The translations under genes were made by a program, and so were the position numbers. Of a stretch of DNA of 64,000 nt, positions 36,327 to 46,316 are shown one piece after another. How positions within the stretch are numbered: the first letter of the stretch is position 1; every line of letters begins with the position of its first letter. The notes under the pieces are model-generated. The model saw nothing but the letters and a program-made list of their open reading frames with translations, was not told the DNA's origin and ran no database searches. The stretch is from Chryseolinea lacunae (GTDB lineage: Bacteria > Bacteroidota > Bacteroidia > Cytophagales > Cyclobacteriaceae). The stretch covers positions 62,001 to 126,000 of the forward strand of contig NZ_JAERRB010000015.1 of the NCBI RefSeq assembly GCF_016735595.1, read 5' to 3'.

Positions 36327-36375
36327 CCTCTCTGAAAGCCGGCCTTCGCGCTGGTTTTTCAGAGAGGTTTTTTTT
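36327..36375 (+). terminator. Strong rho-independent terminator after susD
   Basis: CCTCTCTGAAA (36327-36337) pairs perfectly with TTTCAGAGAGG (36357-36367), with further partial pairing inside, and is followed by eight T. It ends the plus-strand SusCD transcript. On the minus strand the hairpin has no T-tract. Confidence 0.92.
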
Positions 36376-36416
36376 GAACATGTTGCAGGCAGCGAAAAGG
36401 AATTTGATCGAATGGG

Positions 36417-37346
36417 TCAAACAAACAAGAACGGATTGCCGGAAGGCACATGCTGTACCTTGATGCCCGGCACCTTGGGTTGAAGAAAGGTGACCAGCCA
36501 TTCGAGGCCGGGTTCTTCACTGACGGCATGTCCAAGAACAAGTAGCGAAATGGTGTCGCCTTTCAAACGGGCGTCGCGGATGTATTCAGCGGTTTCCCAT
36601 TCGCTCAGTTCGCCGATGATAAGCAGATCGGGTTTTTCATTTTCAATGCCCTGAATGTGGCTGCGTCCGCCACTGGCCCCGGGGAGGAGCAGGATGCGGC
36701 GACAGCTCTGATTGAGATCGCCGATGATTCTCACGGTAGGGATGCCGAGTTTTTGTTTCGCGGTGGCCGCGATGTTTTTCAGCGACAGCCCGGGCAACGT
36801 GAACACGTGTGGATTTTTGTCGTCGTAATATTTCTCCCAGCCCAGCGCCGTCATCACCCCCATGCGCACGCCGTCGGGTTGGTGACTGTGGATGTAGTCG
36901 TGAAAGCGCCACACGGCGATGTTGTGTTTTTTCAGTAGCGCACTTTTATATTGATAAACCGCGTCGTTCTCCAGCCAGTTGGTTTCGTCGAGGTGGTTAT
37001 AGAAGGTGGGCTCGTGGGCGATAATAAAATTGGCGCCGGTGGCTACCGCTTTGTTGATCACCTCGATGGTGGCAAACATGGTGGTGACGATGCCCGTCAC
37101 CTTTTGGTCGGCGCTTCCCGATTTCAGCGTGTCAACGGTCTTGGGGAATGGTGCGCCGGGAATGGTTTTCAGAATCAGGTTCATCACATCGCCAACGGTA
37201 AATCCCTCGGGCACCACGGCGGGAAGTCCAGGTGTGGTGGAGTGTCCAGCCAAAGCCTGCGTGCTCACACTGCCGGCCAGTGCAGAAGCACCCAACACCT
37301 GAGACACCGTCATTAAAAACTCCCGTCGTCCGGATTGCTTTTTCAT
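36417..37346 (-). CDS. Exported Nif3-like dinuclear metal protein
   Basis: A 309-residue protein with a twin-arginine N-terminus (GRREFLMTVSQVLG, then alanine-rich to about residue 33). The mature part matches the Nif3/DUF34 fold: VTGIVTTMFATIEVINKAVATG, then IIAHEPTFYNH with His111 and His118 in the metal-binding region. LLLPGASGGRSHIQ and LLIIGELSEWE lie in the second half. Nif3 proteins are hexamers that bind two metal ions and have been linked to GTP cyclohydrolase I type 2-like or phosphatase roles, generally in the cytoplasm. A Tat-exported member next to GH109 suggests a periplasmic metal-dependent hydrolase. It is the last gene of the deoR-transporter-GH109 run. Confidence 0.8.
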   Translation of the reverse strand: MKKQSGRREFLMTVSQVLGASALAGSVSTQALAGHSTTPGLPAVVPEGFTVGDVMNLILKTIPGAPFPKTVDTLKSGSADQKVTGIVTTMFATIEVINKAVATGANFIIAHEPTFYNHLDETNWLENDAVYQYKSALLKKHNIAVWRFHDYIHSHQPDGVRMGVMTALGWEKYYDDKNPHVFTLPGLSLKNIAATAKQKLGIPTVRIIGDLNQSCRRILLLPGASGGRSHIQGIENEKPDLLIIGELSEWETAEYIRDARLKGDTISLLVLGHAVSEEPGLEWLVTFLQPKVPGIKVQHVPSGNPFLFV

Positions 37347-37454
37347 AAGTCAAGAATTTTAGAGTGGTTTGAGATAGGCAACCATGGGTCGCCTTCACCA
37401 AACTACAAAAAAAATCCCAGCCCGAAAGAAGTGTTTAACCGTGGGCCTCCGGTT

Positions 37455-38831
<1,377 letters not shown>

Positions 38832-38866
38832 TTATAGGTTTGTAGTAAATGATTTTATAAGAAAAA

Positions 38867-39727
38867 TTAATCCGACAAGAGGTAGATGCCAATCATGGCC
38901 AGCACCATTCCCATGGAAAGTACCGTGCCGGGCACAACGCCATATAATACTAAAGAAAGCACCACGGTGATCAGGGGCGATAGTCCCGTCATGGGCACCA
39001 CAATGATGGCTTTGCCATAGCGAAGGGCATACACCAGCGTTAGGGCACCAACCGCATTCAACACATGAATCAGGGCCGCGAGGTAAGGACCTTTAAATCC
39101 CCAGTTAACGGGTTTAGAAAAGTCCGTCATCAGCAACGCCACCGGGATGAGCAACACCGCCGTGATCATCATGTAGAAGAAGATGCTTTCTGCTTTCATC
39201 GTCTCATTCGAAAACTTCATCACATACGCCTGCAATCCCCACAGCACAAATACAATCACGGAGAGGATGAGCCAAGTATAGGTAGACGTGCCTTGTCCTG
39301 AGGCCGGTTGGTAGGAGAGGAGAAGGATGGCCACCAGCGAAACAACAATGCCCATCCAATGCTTCCGCGACGCGCGCTCTTTTAATAATGTCATCGACAG
39401 AAAAATGGTGAGGATGGGAAACAGGGAAATGAGCGGAAACACAATGTAGGCAGGTCCCTCGCGCAAAGCCTGAAACAAGATTAACTGACCACCCGCACCC
39501 AGCAGTCCGATGGCCGAACCAAGAAAAATGGAGCGACCGTCGTGTTCAAGTTTCCAACGGATGAGGTAGAGCGCGACCAGCGAACATGGGATCATGGTCA
39601 GTGCCCAGACCGAATACCCCAACGTAGCGGGGAAGCCCACCTTTTCGGGGAGTTCAATAAGCGCACCCCAGATTCCCCAGAACAGCGTGGTGATGAGGGC
39701 ATAGATCAGCCAGGTCTTCTTTAGCAT
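38867..39727 (-). CDS. EamA/DMT-superfamily transporter
   Basis: A 286-residue inner-membrane protein with about ten hydrophobic helices in two repeats (IYALITTLFWGIWGALIEL opens the first; LLSVIV-type helices and ITVVLSLVLYGVVPGTVLSMG close the second). It belongs to the drug/metabolite transporter superfamily, near the glucose/ribose-porter type. Location between a DeoR-type regulator and a GH109 gene suggests uptake of the released sugar or amino sugar. The ATG at 39727 is chosen because an upstream ATG would add a basic stretch before the first helix. Confidence 0.82.
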   Translation of the reverse strand: MLKKTWLIYALITTLFWGIWGALIELPEKVGFPATLGYSVWALTMIPCSLVALYLIRWKLEHDGRSIFLGSAIGLLGAGGQLILFQALREGPAYIVFPLISLFPILTIFLSMTLLKERASRKHWMGIVVSLVAILLLSYQPASGQGTSTYTWLILSVIVFVLWGLQAYVMKFSNETMKAESIFFYMMITAVLLIPVALLMTDFSKPVNWGFKGPYLAALIHVLNAVGALTLVYALRYGKAIIVVPMTGLSPLITVVLSLVLYGVVPGTVLSMGMVLAMIGIYLLSD

Positions 39728-39825
39728 AAGTAAAACAATGATACGAAAGTATATTGTTTGTTTATGCTTACGAAATAAGAAAAACAAGGAAAAAAGCGCC
39801 CTGAAATCAGACGGCAACCGGGTTT

Positions 39826-40605
39826 TTACACGGTGATCACTTCTACGCCGGCATCCTGAAGCCGCTTTTTGTCTTCGGCCGAGATGTTGGTGTCGGTAAT
39901 CACTTTGTCGATGTCGGCGATGGAACAGATGAACGCCAAGCTTCGCTTTTTGAATTTGCTGGAGTCCACCAGCAGGATTACTTCTTTGGAAATCTCGATC
40001 ATGATTTCGTTGAGGCGCGCTTCTTCCACGTTGGGCGTGAATACACCCTGACGTGTATCAAAACCGTCTACACCAAGAAATGCTTTGTCAACATTGAAGT
40101 TGCGCAGGCTTTTTTCGGCCAGGGGCCCCACAAGCGAAAGCGAATTTTTGCGCAGGTATCCACCGGGCATAATCATGTTGATGTTGGGCTTGGTGATGAG
40201 CTGGTTGGCAATGTTCAACGCATTGGTAATCACCGTAAGGTCTTGAAAGTCAGGCAGATTTCTGACCAACTCCGACGTTGTGGAGCCGGAGTCGATAATG
40301 ATGGTGTCCGACTCGGTGATGAGCTGCGCGGCCATCTTTCCGATGCGTGCTTTTTCCTGGAAGTTGATGCGACTCTTGTCGGCAAGTCGTTGATCGTTGG
40401 CCACACCCGTCTCAAATTTAAGCGCTCCGCCGCGGGCGCGTATGAGTGTGTTTTTTTGTTCGAGCTGATCGAGGTCGTTGCGAATGGTCACCTCACTCAC
40501 CTTAAAGATCTTGCTCAGCTCTTCTACAAATACTTCACCCTTTTCGGAGAGCATATGAAGAATGTCTTTTCGCCTGCCAACGGTACTGTCTCTTTTTTTG
40601 GCCAT
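39826..40605 (-). CDS. DeoR/GlpR-family transcriptional regulator
   Basis: A 259-residue repressor. The N-terminal helix-turn-helix is at about 12-63 (RRKDILHMLSEKGEVFVEEL, SEVTIRNDLDQLE, RARGGAL), the standard DeoR signature. The C-terminal domain has the sugar-phosphate sensor fold (DTIIIDSGSTTSELVRNL, MPGGYLRKNSLSLVGP, FLGVDGFD, VDSSKF). AgaR, which controls N-acetylgalactosamine genes in enterobacteria, is in this family, so an AgaR-like role is likely given agaS nearby. It heads the minus-strand run with the transporter, GH109 and Nif3-like genes. Possible operators are described at 40748-40848 and 44992-45064. Confidence 0.9.
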   Translation of the reverse strand: MAKKRDSTVGRRKDILHMLSEKGEVFVEELSKIFKVSEVTIRNDLDQLEQKNTLIRARGGALKFETGVANDQRLADKSRINFQEKARIGKMAAQLITESDTIIIDSGSTTSELVRNLPDFQDLTVITNALNIANQLITKPNINMIMPGGYLRKNSLSLVGPLAEKSLRNFNVDKAFLGVDGFDTRQGVFTPNVEEARLNEIMIEISKEVILLVDSSKFKKRSLAFICSIADIDKVITDTNISAEDKKRLQDAGVEVITV

Positions 40606-40932
40606 GGGGTATGGTTTAGCGCTTCGTAAAGATAATAATATGGATAACTTATTTTAAAAGCTCGTCCATACCGATATCCTTTCAGTGACGGCTTCTGGTG
40701 TCTTCAAAAACCGGGTTCTATTTCGATTGTTGTCGTAATCACTTTGTTTATGTTTCATTTCCTTATTTTTTATTGAAAATTGTTTTCGATTTGTGATCGA
40801 AATGAAAAATAAAATTTTATTTTTGTTTAGAAAGCAAACGAAACATAAGATAGGGGCTTTTTGATTGCCTGCCATGGAATGTTTGGTGTTTGCGCTCTTG
40901 CTAAAGGATTTGAAAGCCTCTAACCCTGACCT
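40606..40932. promoter_or_regulatory. Divergent control region of deoR-type and ECF sigma genes
   Basis: This 327-bp AT-rich region holds several symmetric elements. TTATGTTTC (40748-40756) and GAAACATAA (40840-40848) are exact inverted repeats. TTTCGAT-ttgtg-ATCGAAA is at 40784-40802. A perfect 20-bp A/T palindrome lies at 40805-40824. AAACGAAA at 40836-40843 also occurs at 45030-45037 in front of agaS. DeoR-family regulators often bind TTTC-rich repeats, so autoregulation is plausible. No gene is supported here. Confidence 0.45.
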
Positions 40933-41529
40933 ATGAAACCAAAGCCTGTGCAAACTGCTGACTACGATCAGGAATGTGATGAAGCCATCTGGAGCACATT
41001 TCAACTGGGAAACCGCGACGCCTTTGCGGCACTCTATCATCGCTACTTCAAGATCCTCGTGAAAAATGGTCTTCGCATTTCCAGCGACAAGGACCTGGTG
41101 AAGGATTGCATTCACGACCTCTTCATGGAGATCTGGAAAAACAAACTAAACCTCGCCACACCGGCATCGGTGAAAGCTTACCTGATCAGTTCCATTCATC
41201 GCAAAGTGATCCGCCAGGTAAAACGCATGCGGACGCGCGAGAAAGAAATTCACCACTTGTCGGTGCACGAGTTTGCGCATTCCAAAGAAGACCAGATCAT
41301 CTCGCAGCAACGACAGGAGGAACAACAACATAAAATCAACAAAGCCTTGTGCGCACTCACAAAACGTCAGAAGGAGGTGGTCTACCTGAAATTTTACGCT
41401 AACCTCAGCTACGCCGAGATTGCCAACCTGATGGCGATCAGCACAGAGTCGATCTACAATCTCGTGTCAAAAGCCATCGACAATTTGCAAGGCGAGCTCA
41501 CAAAAATGCCGGAACATAAATTTCAATAA
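40933..41529 (+). CDS. ECF-type RNA polymerase sigma factor
   Basis: A 198-residue sigma-70 family protein with region 2 (FAALYHRYFKILVKNG, DCIHDLFMEIWKNK) and region 4 (LTKRQKEVVYLKFYANLSYAEIANLM, ESIYNLVSKAIDNLQ), and no region 1 or 3. In Bacteroidota these act with FecR anti-sigma factors to control SusCD genes. No fecR or susC follows; the next event is a hairpin terminator and a convergent gene. The nearest FecR-like sequence is the 97-residue protein at 31348-31641. It is divergent from the deoR-type regulator, with which it shares a control region. Confidence 0.92.
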   Translation: MKPKPVQTADYDQECDEAIWSTFQLGNRDAFAALYHRYFKILVKNGLRISSDKDLVKDCIHDLFMEIWKNKLNLATPASVKAYLISSIHRKVIRQVKRMRTREKEIHHLSVHEFAHSKEDQIISQQRQEEQQHKINKALCALTKRQKEVVYLKFYANLSYAEIANLMAISTESIYNLVSKAIDNLQGELTKMPEHKFQ

Positions 41530-41550
41530 CGACAGTTTGGGTTGACAGAT

Positions 41551-41596
41551 ACCCGGCGGTACGAACGCAACGTGCATCGTTGCGTTCACCGCGGGT
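41551..41596 (+). other. Extended hairpin 3' of the sigma gene
   Basis: GAACGCAACG (41563-41572) pairs exactly with CGTTGCGTTC (41578-41587) around a 5-nt loop. Outward, ACCCGGCGGT (41551-41560) nearly matches ACCGCGGGT (41588-41596) with a bulge. No T-tract follows. It stands just before the terminator at 41607-41654. Confidence 0.5.
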
Positions 41597-41606
41597 TCTG
41601 CAAAAG

Positions 41607-41654
41607 AAACGATCCATCCCAACCCCGCATGCAGGGTTAGGATGGATCGTTTTT
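41607..41654. terminator. Bidirectional terminator between convergent genes
   Basis: AAACGATCCATCC (41607-41619) pairs with GGATGGATCGTTT (41641-41653), extended inward by AACCC/GGGTT after one mismatch. T-rich sequence follows on the plus strand and the A-rich stretch before the stem gives a T-tract on the minus strand. It separates the sigma gene from the DUF5107 gene. Confidence 0.85.
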
Positions 41655-41657
41655 GTT

Positions 41658-44600
41658 TTAGAACACCAGGTGTTGCAGTTTTTGTATGATGGTGAAGTAG
41701 GGATTGCTTTCCAGCGATTTTGCCAACGTGTCGCGTGCCGATGTGTCGTTTGTTGCGCTGGCCACCACCCAGCGGTGGGGTGGACGTTGGGAGCCATAGG
41801 CTGCCAGTTTTTCTTTCCAGGCGTCGGCTGCAGCCGCGTCGTGGCGCTGGGTGAATATCCAAAGCGGCAGAATGTTGTTGAAGTTTGGTTCCAGCGGTTG
41901 TTGCTGTGAATAGTCGAGCACAGCTTTTAACAACGCTTCGGCTTCGGCCAGCTTGTTCAGCTTTTTCAAACAATAGGCTTTGGCATAGTCCTGCATGCGC
42001 GTGTCAGCGTCATAGGGTTTGCCTACACCGAGGCTTTCGGGCCACGCTTTTGATTTTTCGATTTTCACGATGGCGTCTGCAAATTTCTTTTTGTCCATGA
42101 GTTCCAGCGCCCACAGCATGTAGGCTTGCTCGTAAACTGTTTTGCCATCGCTCGAACCTTCGAAGGGAAGAATAATCATGCCCTCGAGCACCTTCACACT
42201 GTTTGCATAGTTGCCGGTGTGTAACAGGGCTTTGGCATATGAGAGTCCCAGCGAAGAGTTGCCTTTAAATTTCTTCGTCGCGTCCAGCGAGAGCGACAGC
42301 ATTTTAGGATAGTCGTGGGTTTGTTCGTAGTGTTCGATCAATGCGGCCCAGTTTCGCCAGTCGGTGGGGGCGAGTTGTTGCGCCCGTTCAAGGTCAGCCT
42401 TCGCCTGTGCACTGTTGGTTCGTTTCAGCAGGAAGGCACGCGAGGCATAGAAGGGAGCGAAGTCCGGTTGCTGGCCACACGATTGAAAAAGGGCGATGGC
42501 ATCTTTGTCGCGTTGAATGCCCCAGTAGTTCAGCGCCAGGTAGTAGGTGAATTTCCAGTGTGCATGCTGCTCTTTGGCCCACAGCAGCACGTCCACGGTC
42601 TCGGAGCGGAATGGAAACACGAATGCAGCCGATTCAGCGGCAATGCCCGCCAGTGCTCCAGTGTCTTTCTTCAGGTAGGCTTGCCACAGGTGAACCAACG
42701 AATGGGCTGGTGATTTTTCCAGTACACGCAAGGCATCGGCGGTCCGTCCCAACGAATTGTAGTGTATGGCGATTTCCAGAAAGGTCTGATAGGGAAACTC
42801 ATTTTTGATGGAAGCGGCAAAGGCATCGTATCGCGCAGGTGTTTCCTGCAACAGATATCCTTCGAACGCCGCGAGGTGATTAAGCGGATCGAACGACAAC
42901 ATGGTGTCGACAATCTTTCCCGCTTCGGCGGCTTGTCCTTTGATGCGATAGACCGCTGACAACACACTCAGTGCGCTAAAGTTGTAGCGGTTAAAATCCA
43001 GAGATTGTTGTGCATATTTTTCAGCCAGGGTCAGGTCGTTGCGTTGCACTTCGATGGCGGCCATTTGGGCAAGCGCGGCCGAGCGATATTCCGGTGAGCG
43101 CGCAGCCCATCCGAAAGTTTCCAGCGCATTGAGCAGGTCGCCTTGTGCACGATAGGACACGCCGGCGAAATAGTTTATCGAGGGATCGTAGGCATCAAGT
43201 TGCAGCCCCAGGGTTGCATAGTGCAATGCCGAATCATAGCGATGGCTACGGTAGTGCAATTCGGTTAATGCCGCAAGCGCATCAATGTATTGTGGGTCTT
43301 TCGCAAGACATTTGAGGAAGCTGGTTTTGGCTCCGCTGTAATTGCGGGATTCCTTTTCTTCCATGCCTTCATAATACAAATAGGCCGCGCTCGTGGGATC
43401 CGCTTTGAACGTTGACGCGAAAGGCCGCTTGATTAGGTTTTTATTTTCTGAACTGTATCGCAAATCCATTCCTTCCACTAAAACGTCGAAGGGTGCATCA
43501 GCTGGCAGCGTAACGGTGGTTTGAAAAACCTCCATCGGCTTTAAAGCTTTGGTTTCCGTATGAATCGTTTTTCCGCCCGACAACACAACAAGTTTCGCTT
43601 GTGCGTTGGAAAGCGCATTGATGCCGATCGTCAACGTGCTCTTGTCGCGCGTCACGTGCAGCACACCGGAAGGAGAGACATCGCTCAGTCCCCCGATTGT
43701 TTTCACAGGAAACCACAATTCGCTCCAGCGGTCGGTGAGGTTTGGCGCGAAAGGTACTTGCGTGATGGGCGTACGCAGCGAGGATGCCTGAAACTGGTTG
43801 AACATGCGGCCCGCCTGAAACTCCATATATTGTCCGTCGCTGTCGGTGAGCAGGTCTTCCCAGATGCCGCCGTTACGCGACAAGGCCCACAACCAAAGTT
43901 TGTGTCCGGGCATATCGTTGTAGAGTGCCCAGTGACCAAAACCGAAATTCGATTTGTGATAGTAGCCGCCCATGAAGTCGGTGTATTCGCCCACGATGTG
44001 CGAGGAGCGATGTGATCCGAAATTGCTGTTCACATATTTTGAGATGTCACGTCCCGCAGGATCAACGGGCCAGGGGCCGTTGGCTCCGTCGTGGCCAAGT
44101 TCCTGGTTGCCAGGATAGAAAAATTCAAGATCGTCCGATACCACGGCTGCGCCCGTCATCCAGTTGTAGTAGGATTGGGGGAGCGGGGTTGGGTTGCTCC
44201 ACGTGGCATGGGTTTCGAAGAAGGCCTTGTCTTTGGGCAACCGAATCTCCACGCGCCACTGTGTGCGCGAAGGCAGATCGATGTTTCCCACAAAACAGCT
44301 CACGCTGCCGTCGGCATTTTTTTGTGTAGTATAATCAACCGGGGTGGACGTGGCCGGGCTGTGACCGATGTATCCAAAATTAAACTCAATGCCACCCGAA
44401 GTCCACGGCCCGCGCATGGCGATGTTTCTGAATTTCATCACTTCATTGCGATAGATAAATTCTTTACCGGTCGACTTCTCAATAGCACCCCACACTTTGC
44501 CACCTGCTTGCGGGAGAATGTATACCTCAATAAACTCGTTCTCAAGCTTCACCACGTTCCACTTTTGTTTTTTTGCTTCGGTAGCATAGCCATCGAATGT

Positions 44601-44921
44601 GTGGTAGGGATAGATGCGATTGTTTCGTTCGGTGAGAATGGGCACCGGGTTTGGTTCGCTGAACGCGTAGGTCAGCAATTCCATTTCTGTTTCGGTGACT
44701 GTGGCCTGCTGTGCATTTGCGGCGAAGGCCAGCAGCAGCAATCCATGTAGCAGTAGGATGCTCCTGCGTGTATGCAGGCTTAGGATGGATGTGAAATGGT
44801 CTGCGGTCTGTTTGCCGAGGTGGCGAAGGTGTGCAAGAAAATAGAGGATGAAGTGTTGTCGCTCCCGGAATACTGTAAATTGATAGCGCGGGTGGCCGTT
44901 TTGGGTTAGGTGTCTATTCAT
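41658..44921 (-). CDS. DUF5107-TPR secreted protein
   Basis: A 1087-residue protein. A basic n-region and hydrophobic stretch (about residues 52-70, ending AANAQQ) look like a signal peptide preceded by about 50 unusual residues; no later ATG gives a shorter signal, so the start at 44921 is provisional. The next ~350 residues (AGGKVWGAIEKSTGKEF, RGPWTSGGIEFNFGYIGHSP, YYNWMTGAAV) match the DUF5107 galactose-mutarotase-like beta-sandwich. The C-terminal half has about ten TPR units (ALHYATLGLQLDAYDPSINY). Such proteins recur beside glycan loci in Bacteroidota; a carbohydrate-binding role is inferred. It is divergent from agaS and may share its AT-rich control region. Confidence 0.75.
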   Translation of the reverse strand: MNRHLTQNGHPRYQFTVFRERQHFILYFLAHLRHLGKQTADHFTSILSLHTRRSILLLHGLLLLAFAANAQQATVTETEMELLTYAFSEPNPVPILTERNNRIYPYHTFDGYATEAKKQKWNVVKLENEFIEVYILPQAGGKVWGAIEKSTGKEFIYRNEVMKFRNIAMRGPWTSGGIEFNFGYIGHSPATSTPVDYTTQKNADGSVSCFVGNIDLPSRTQWRVEIRLPKDKAFFETHATWSNPTPLPQSYYNWMTGAAVVSDDLEFFYPGNQELGHDGANGPWPVDPAGRDISKYVNSNFGSHRSSHIVGEYTDFMGGYYHKSNFGFGHWALYNDMPGHKLWLWALSRNGGIWEDLLTDSDGQYMEFQAGRMFNQFQASSLRTPITQVPFAPNLTDRWSELWFPVKTIGGLSDVSPSGVLHVTRDKSTLTIGINALSNAQAKLVVLSGGKTIHTETKALKPMEVFQTTVTLPADAPFDVLVEGMDLRYSSENKNLIKRPFASTFKADPTSAAYLYYEGMEEKESRNYSGAKTSFLKCLAKDPQYIDALAALTELHYRSHRYDSALHYATLGLQLDAYDPSINYFAGVSYRAQGDLLNALETFGWAARSPEYRSAALAQMAAIEVQRNDLTLAEKYAQQSLDFNRYNFSALSVLSAVYRIKGQAAEAGKIVDTMLSFDPLNHLAAFEGYLLQETPARYDAFAASIKNEFPYQTFLEIAIHYNSLGRTADALRVLEKSPAHSLVHLWQAYLKKDTGALAGIAAESAAFVFPFRSETVDVLLWAKEQHAHWKFTYYLALNYWGIQRDKDAIALFQSCGQQPDFAPFYASRAFLLKRTNSAQAKADLERAQQLAPTDWRNWAALIEHYEQTHDYPKMLSLSLDATKKFKGNSSLGLSYAKALLHTGNYANSVKVLEGMIILPFEGSSDGKTVYEQAYMLWALELMDKKKFADAIVKIEKSKAWPESLGVGKPYDADTRMQDYAKAYCLKKLNKLAEAEALLKAVLDYSQQQPLEPNFNNILPLWIFTQRHDAAAADAWKEKLAAYGSQRPPHRWVVASATNDTSARDTLAKSLESNPYFTIIQKLQHLVF

Positions 44922-44991
44922 TCCTTTAAAGTAAGATTTTGTAAGATATAATGTGATTAAACTATTATTTACTGGTGAATTTTAGTTAATA

Positions 44992-45065
44992 GTAAATAAA
45001 AGAAAGTAAAAAACAATAAAAAAGTAATAAAACGAAAGTGTGATTTAGTTTTATTATTACTTTTG
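44992..45065 (+). promoter_or_regulatory. Candidate promoter and operator of the amino-sugar operon
   Basis: TACTTTTG at 45058-45065 matches the Bacteroidota -7 element TAnnTTTG, 29 bp before the agaS start; no clear -33 element is seen. Two 16-bp direct repeats, GTAAATAAAAGAAAGT (44992-45007) and GTAATAAAACGAAAGT (45024-45039), agree at 13 positions and are 32 bp apart, about three helical turns. An inverted repeat (45020-45033 with 45048-45064) overlaps the -7 element. The reverse complement is TTTC-rich, as reported for AgaR and other DeoR-family operators. Confidence 0.55.
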
Positions 45066-45094
45066 CCTGACTACCAGCTAAACGAAAACAGACT

Positions 45095-46255
45095 ATGAAA
45101 TACTTGGGGATAGAGTCATCTGACCTCGTGAAACTAGGAGGCATTCACACCGCCCGTGAAATTTGCCAGCAGCCGGAACTGTGGCGCAGGGCTTGGGAGG
45201 ACGTCAACCAGCAGGAACCAGCGTTACTGAAATTTATGGACGAAGCCCTGGCCAACACACGTCGTATCATTCTGGCCGGTGCAGGCACCAGTGCCTTCAT
45301 TGGTTTGTCGCTGCGCGGTGTTTTTCAACGCGCTACCGGCCTGCCTACTGATTCGGTGGCCACCACCGACATTGTGTCGCACCCCAAAGACTATCTTCAT
45401 CCCGATATTCCCACGCTGCTCATTTCGTTTGCGCGCTCCGGCAACAGTCCCGAAAGTGTGGCATCCATTGCGCTGGCCGACGAGATTTGCAAAACATGCT
45501 ATCACCTCATAATCACCTGCAACCCCGACGGCAAGCTGGCACACTACTCGTCAAAATCGCGGCACTACATCTTTAATCTTCCACCCGAAGCCAACGACCA
45601 AAGCCTGGCCATGACCAGCAGCTATTCCACCATGCTGCTCGTTGGGTTGCTCATCGCCAAGGTGCGCCAGTTGAAATCGCTCGCGCCCGATGTAGACACT
45701 CTTATTCAATATGGTCGCAAACTGATTGAGCTTTATGCCGGCGACTTTCGCGAGATCGCGCAGAAGAACTTTAACCGCGCCGTGTTCCTGGGGTCCGGAC
45801 CGTTTTTCGGAACGGCCACTGAGTCGCACCTGAAGTTGCAGGAGTTCACCGATGGCAAAGTGATTTGCAAAAACGATTCATACCTCGGCTTCCGCCATGG
45901 CCCCAAAGCCGTGGTAGACGAAAGCACGCTGGTGGTCTACCTGCTCACCAACAACACCTATGCGCTGCACTACGAAAAAGATCTGATTGAAGCCATGAAG
46001 AAGGGCCGCCCTCCGTTGCTGGAGATCGGTATTTCAGAATCGGCTATAAAAGACCTGACCCTGCAGCACGCGTTTCAATTGTCGGAGAATGGAAAGAAGA
46101 TCGAAGAAGAACTGCTGACCGTGTGCTACATTCTGCCGGCGCAATTGCTCGGCTTCTACAAGTCGATTGCCCTGGGGTTGATGCCCGATGCGCCGTCGGC
46201 CACAGGGGCCATCACCCGCGTGGTAGAAGGCGTGAACATCTATTCACTCACATAA
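45095..46255 (+). CDS. agaS: AgaS-type SIS-domain aminosugar-phosphate deaminase/isomerase
   Basis: A 386-residue cytoplasmic protein with two SIS domains. GGIHTAREICQQPELWRRAW is the family N-terminus. ILAGAGTSAFIGL and LLISFARSGNSPESVA form the first phosphosugar site, and ANDQSLAMTSSYSTMLL follows. The second SIS domain has FLGSGPFFGTATESHLKLQEFTDGK and FRHGPKAVVDE. AgaS deaminates galactosamine-6-phosphate to tagatose-6-phosphate plus ammonia. It heads an 11-gene run on the plus strand that includes kinase and aldolase genes for the next steps, behind a DeoR-type operator candidate. Confidence 0.9.
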   Translation: MKYLGIESSDLVKLGGIHTAREICQQPELWRRAWEDVNQQEPALLKFMDEALANTRRIILAGAGTSAFIGLSLRGVFQRATGLPTDSVATTDIVSHPKDYLHPDIPTLLISFARSGNSPESVASIALADEICKTCYHLIITCNPDGKLAHYSSKSRHYIFNLPPEANDQSLAMTSSYSTMLLVGLLIAKVRQLKSLAPDVDTLIQYGRKLIELYAGDFREIAQKNFNRAVFLGSGPFFGTATESHLKLQEFTDGKVICKNDSYLGFRHGPKAVVDESTLVVYLLTNNTYALHYEKDLIEAMKKGRPPLLEIGISESAIKDLTLQHAFQLSENGKKIEEELLTVCYILPAQLLGFYKSIALGLMPDAPSATGAITRVVEGVNIYSLT

Positions 46256-46316
46256 TAGTGCTTTACAATTTGAAGTTGTCTTTCTATACTGGGCATTAAT
46301 CCCCCTGAAAAGAATT

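Noticed and set aside
40654-41115. Minus-strand frame of 153 codons upstream of deoR
   Set aside because: It overlaps the start of the ECF sigma gene and reads through AT-rich control DNA with biased composition.
44922-45094. AT-rich block considered as a replication or transfer origin
   Set aside because: No DnaA-box clusters or iterons were seen; the repeats fit an operator before agaS.
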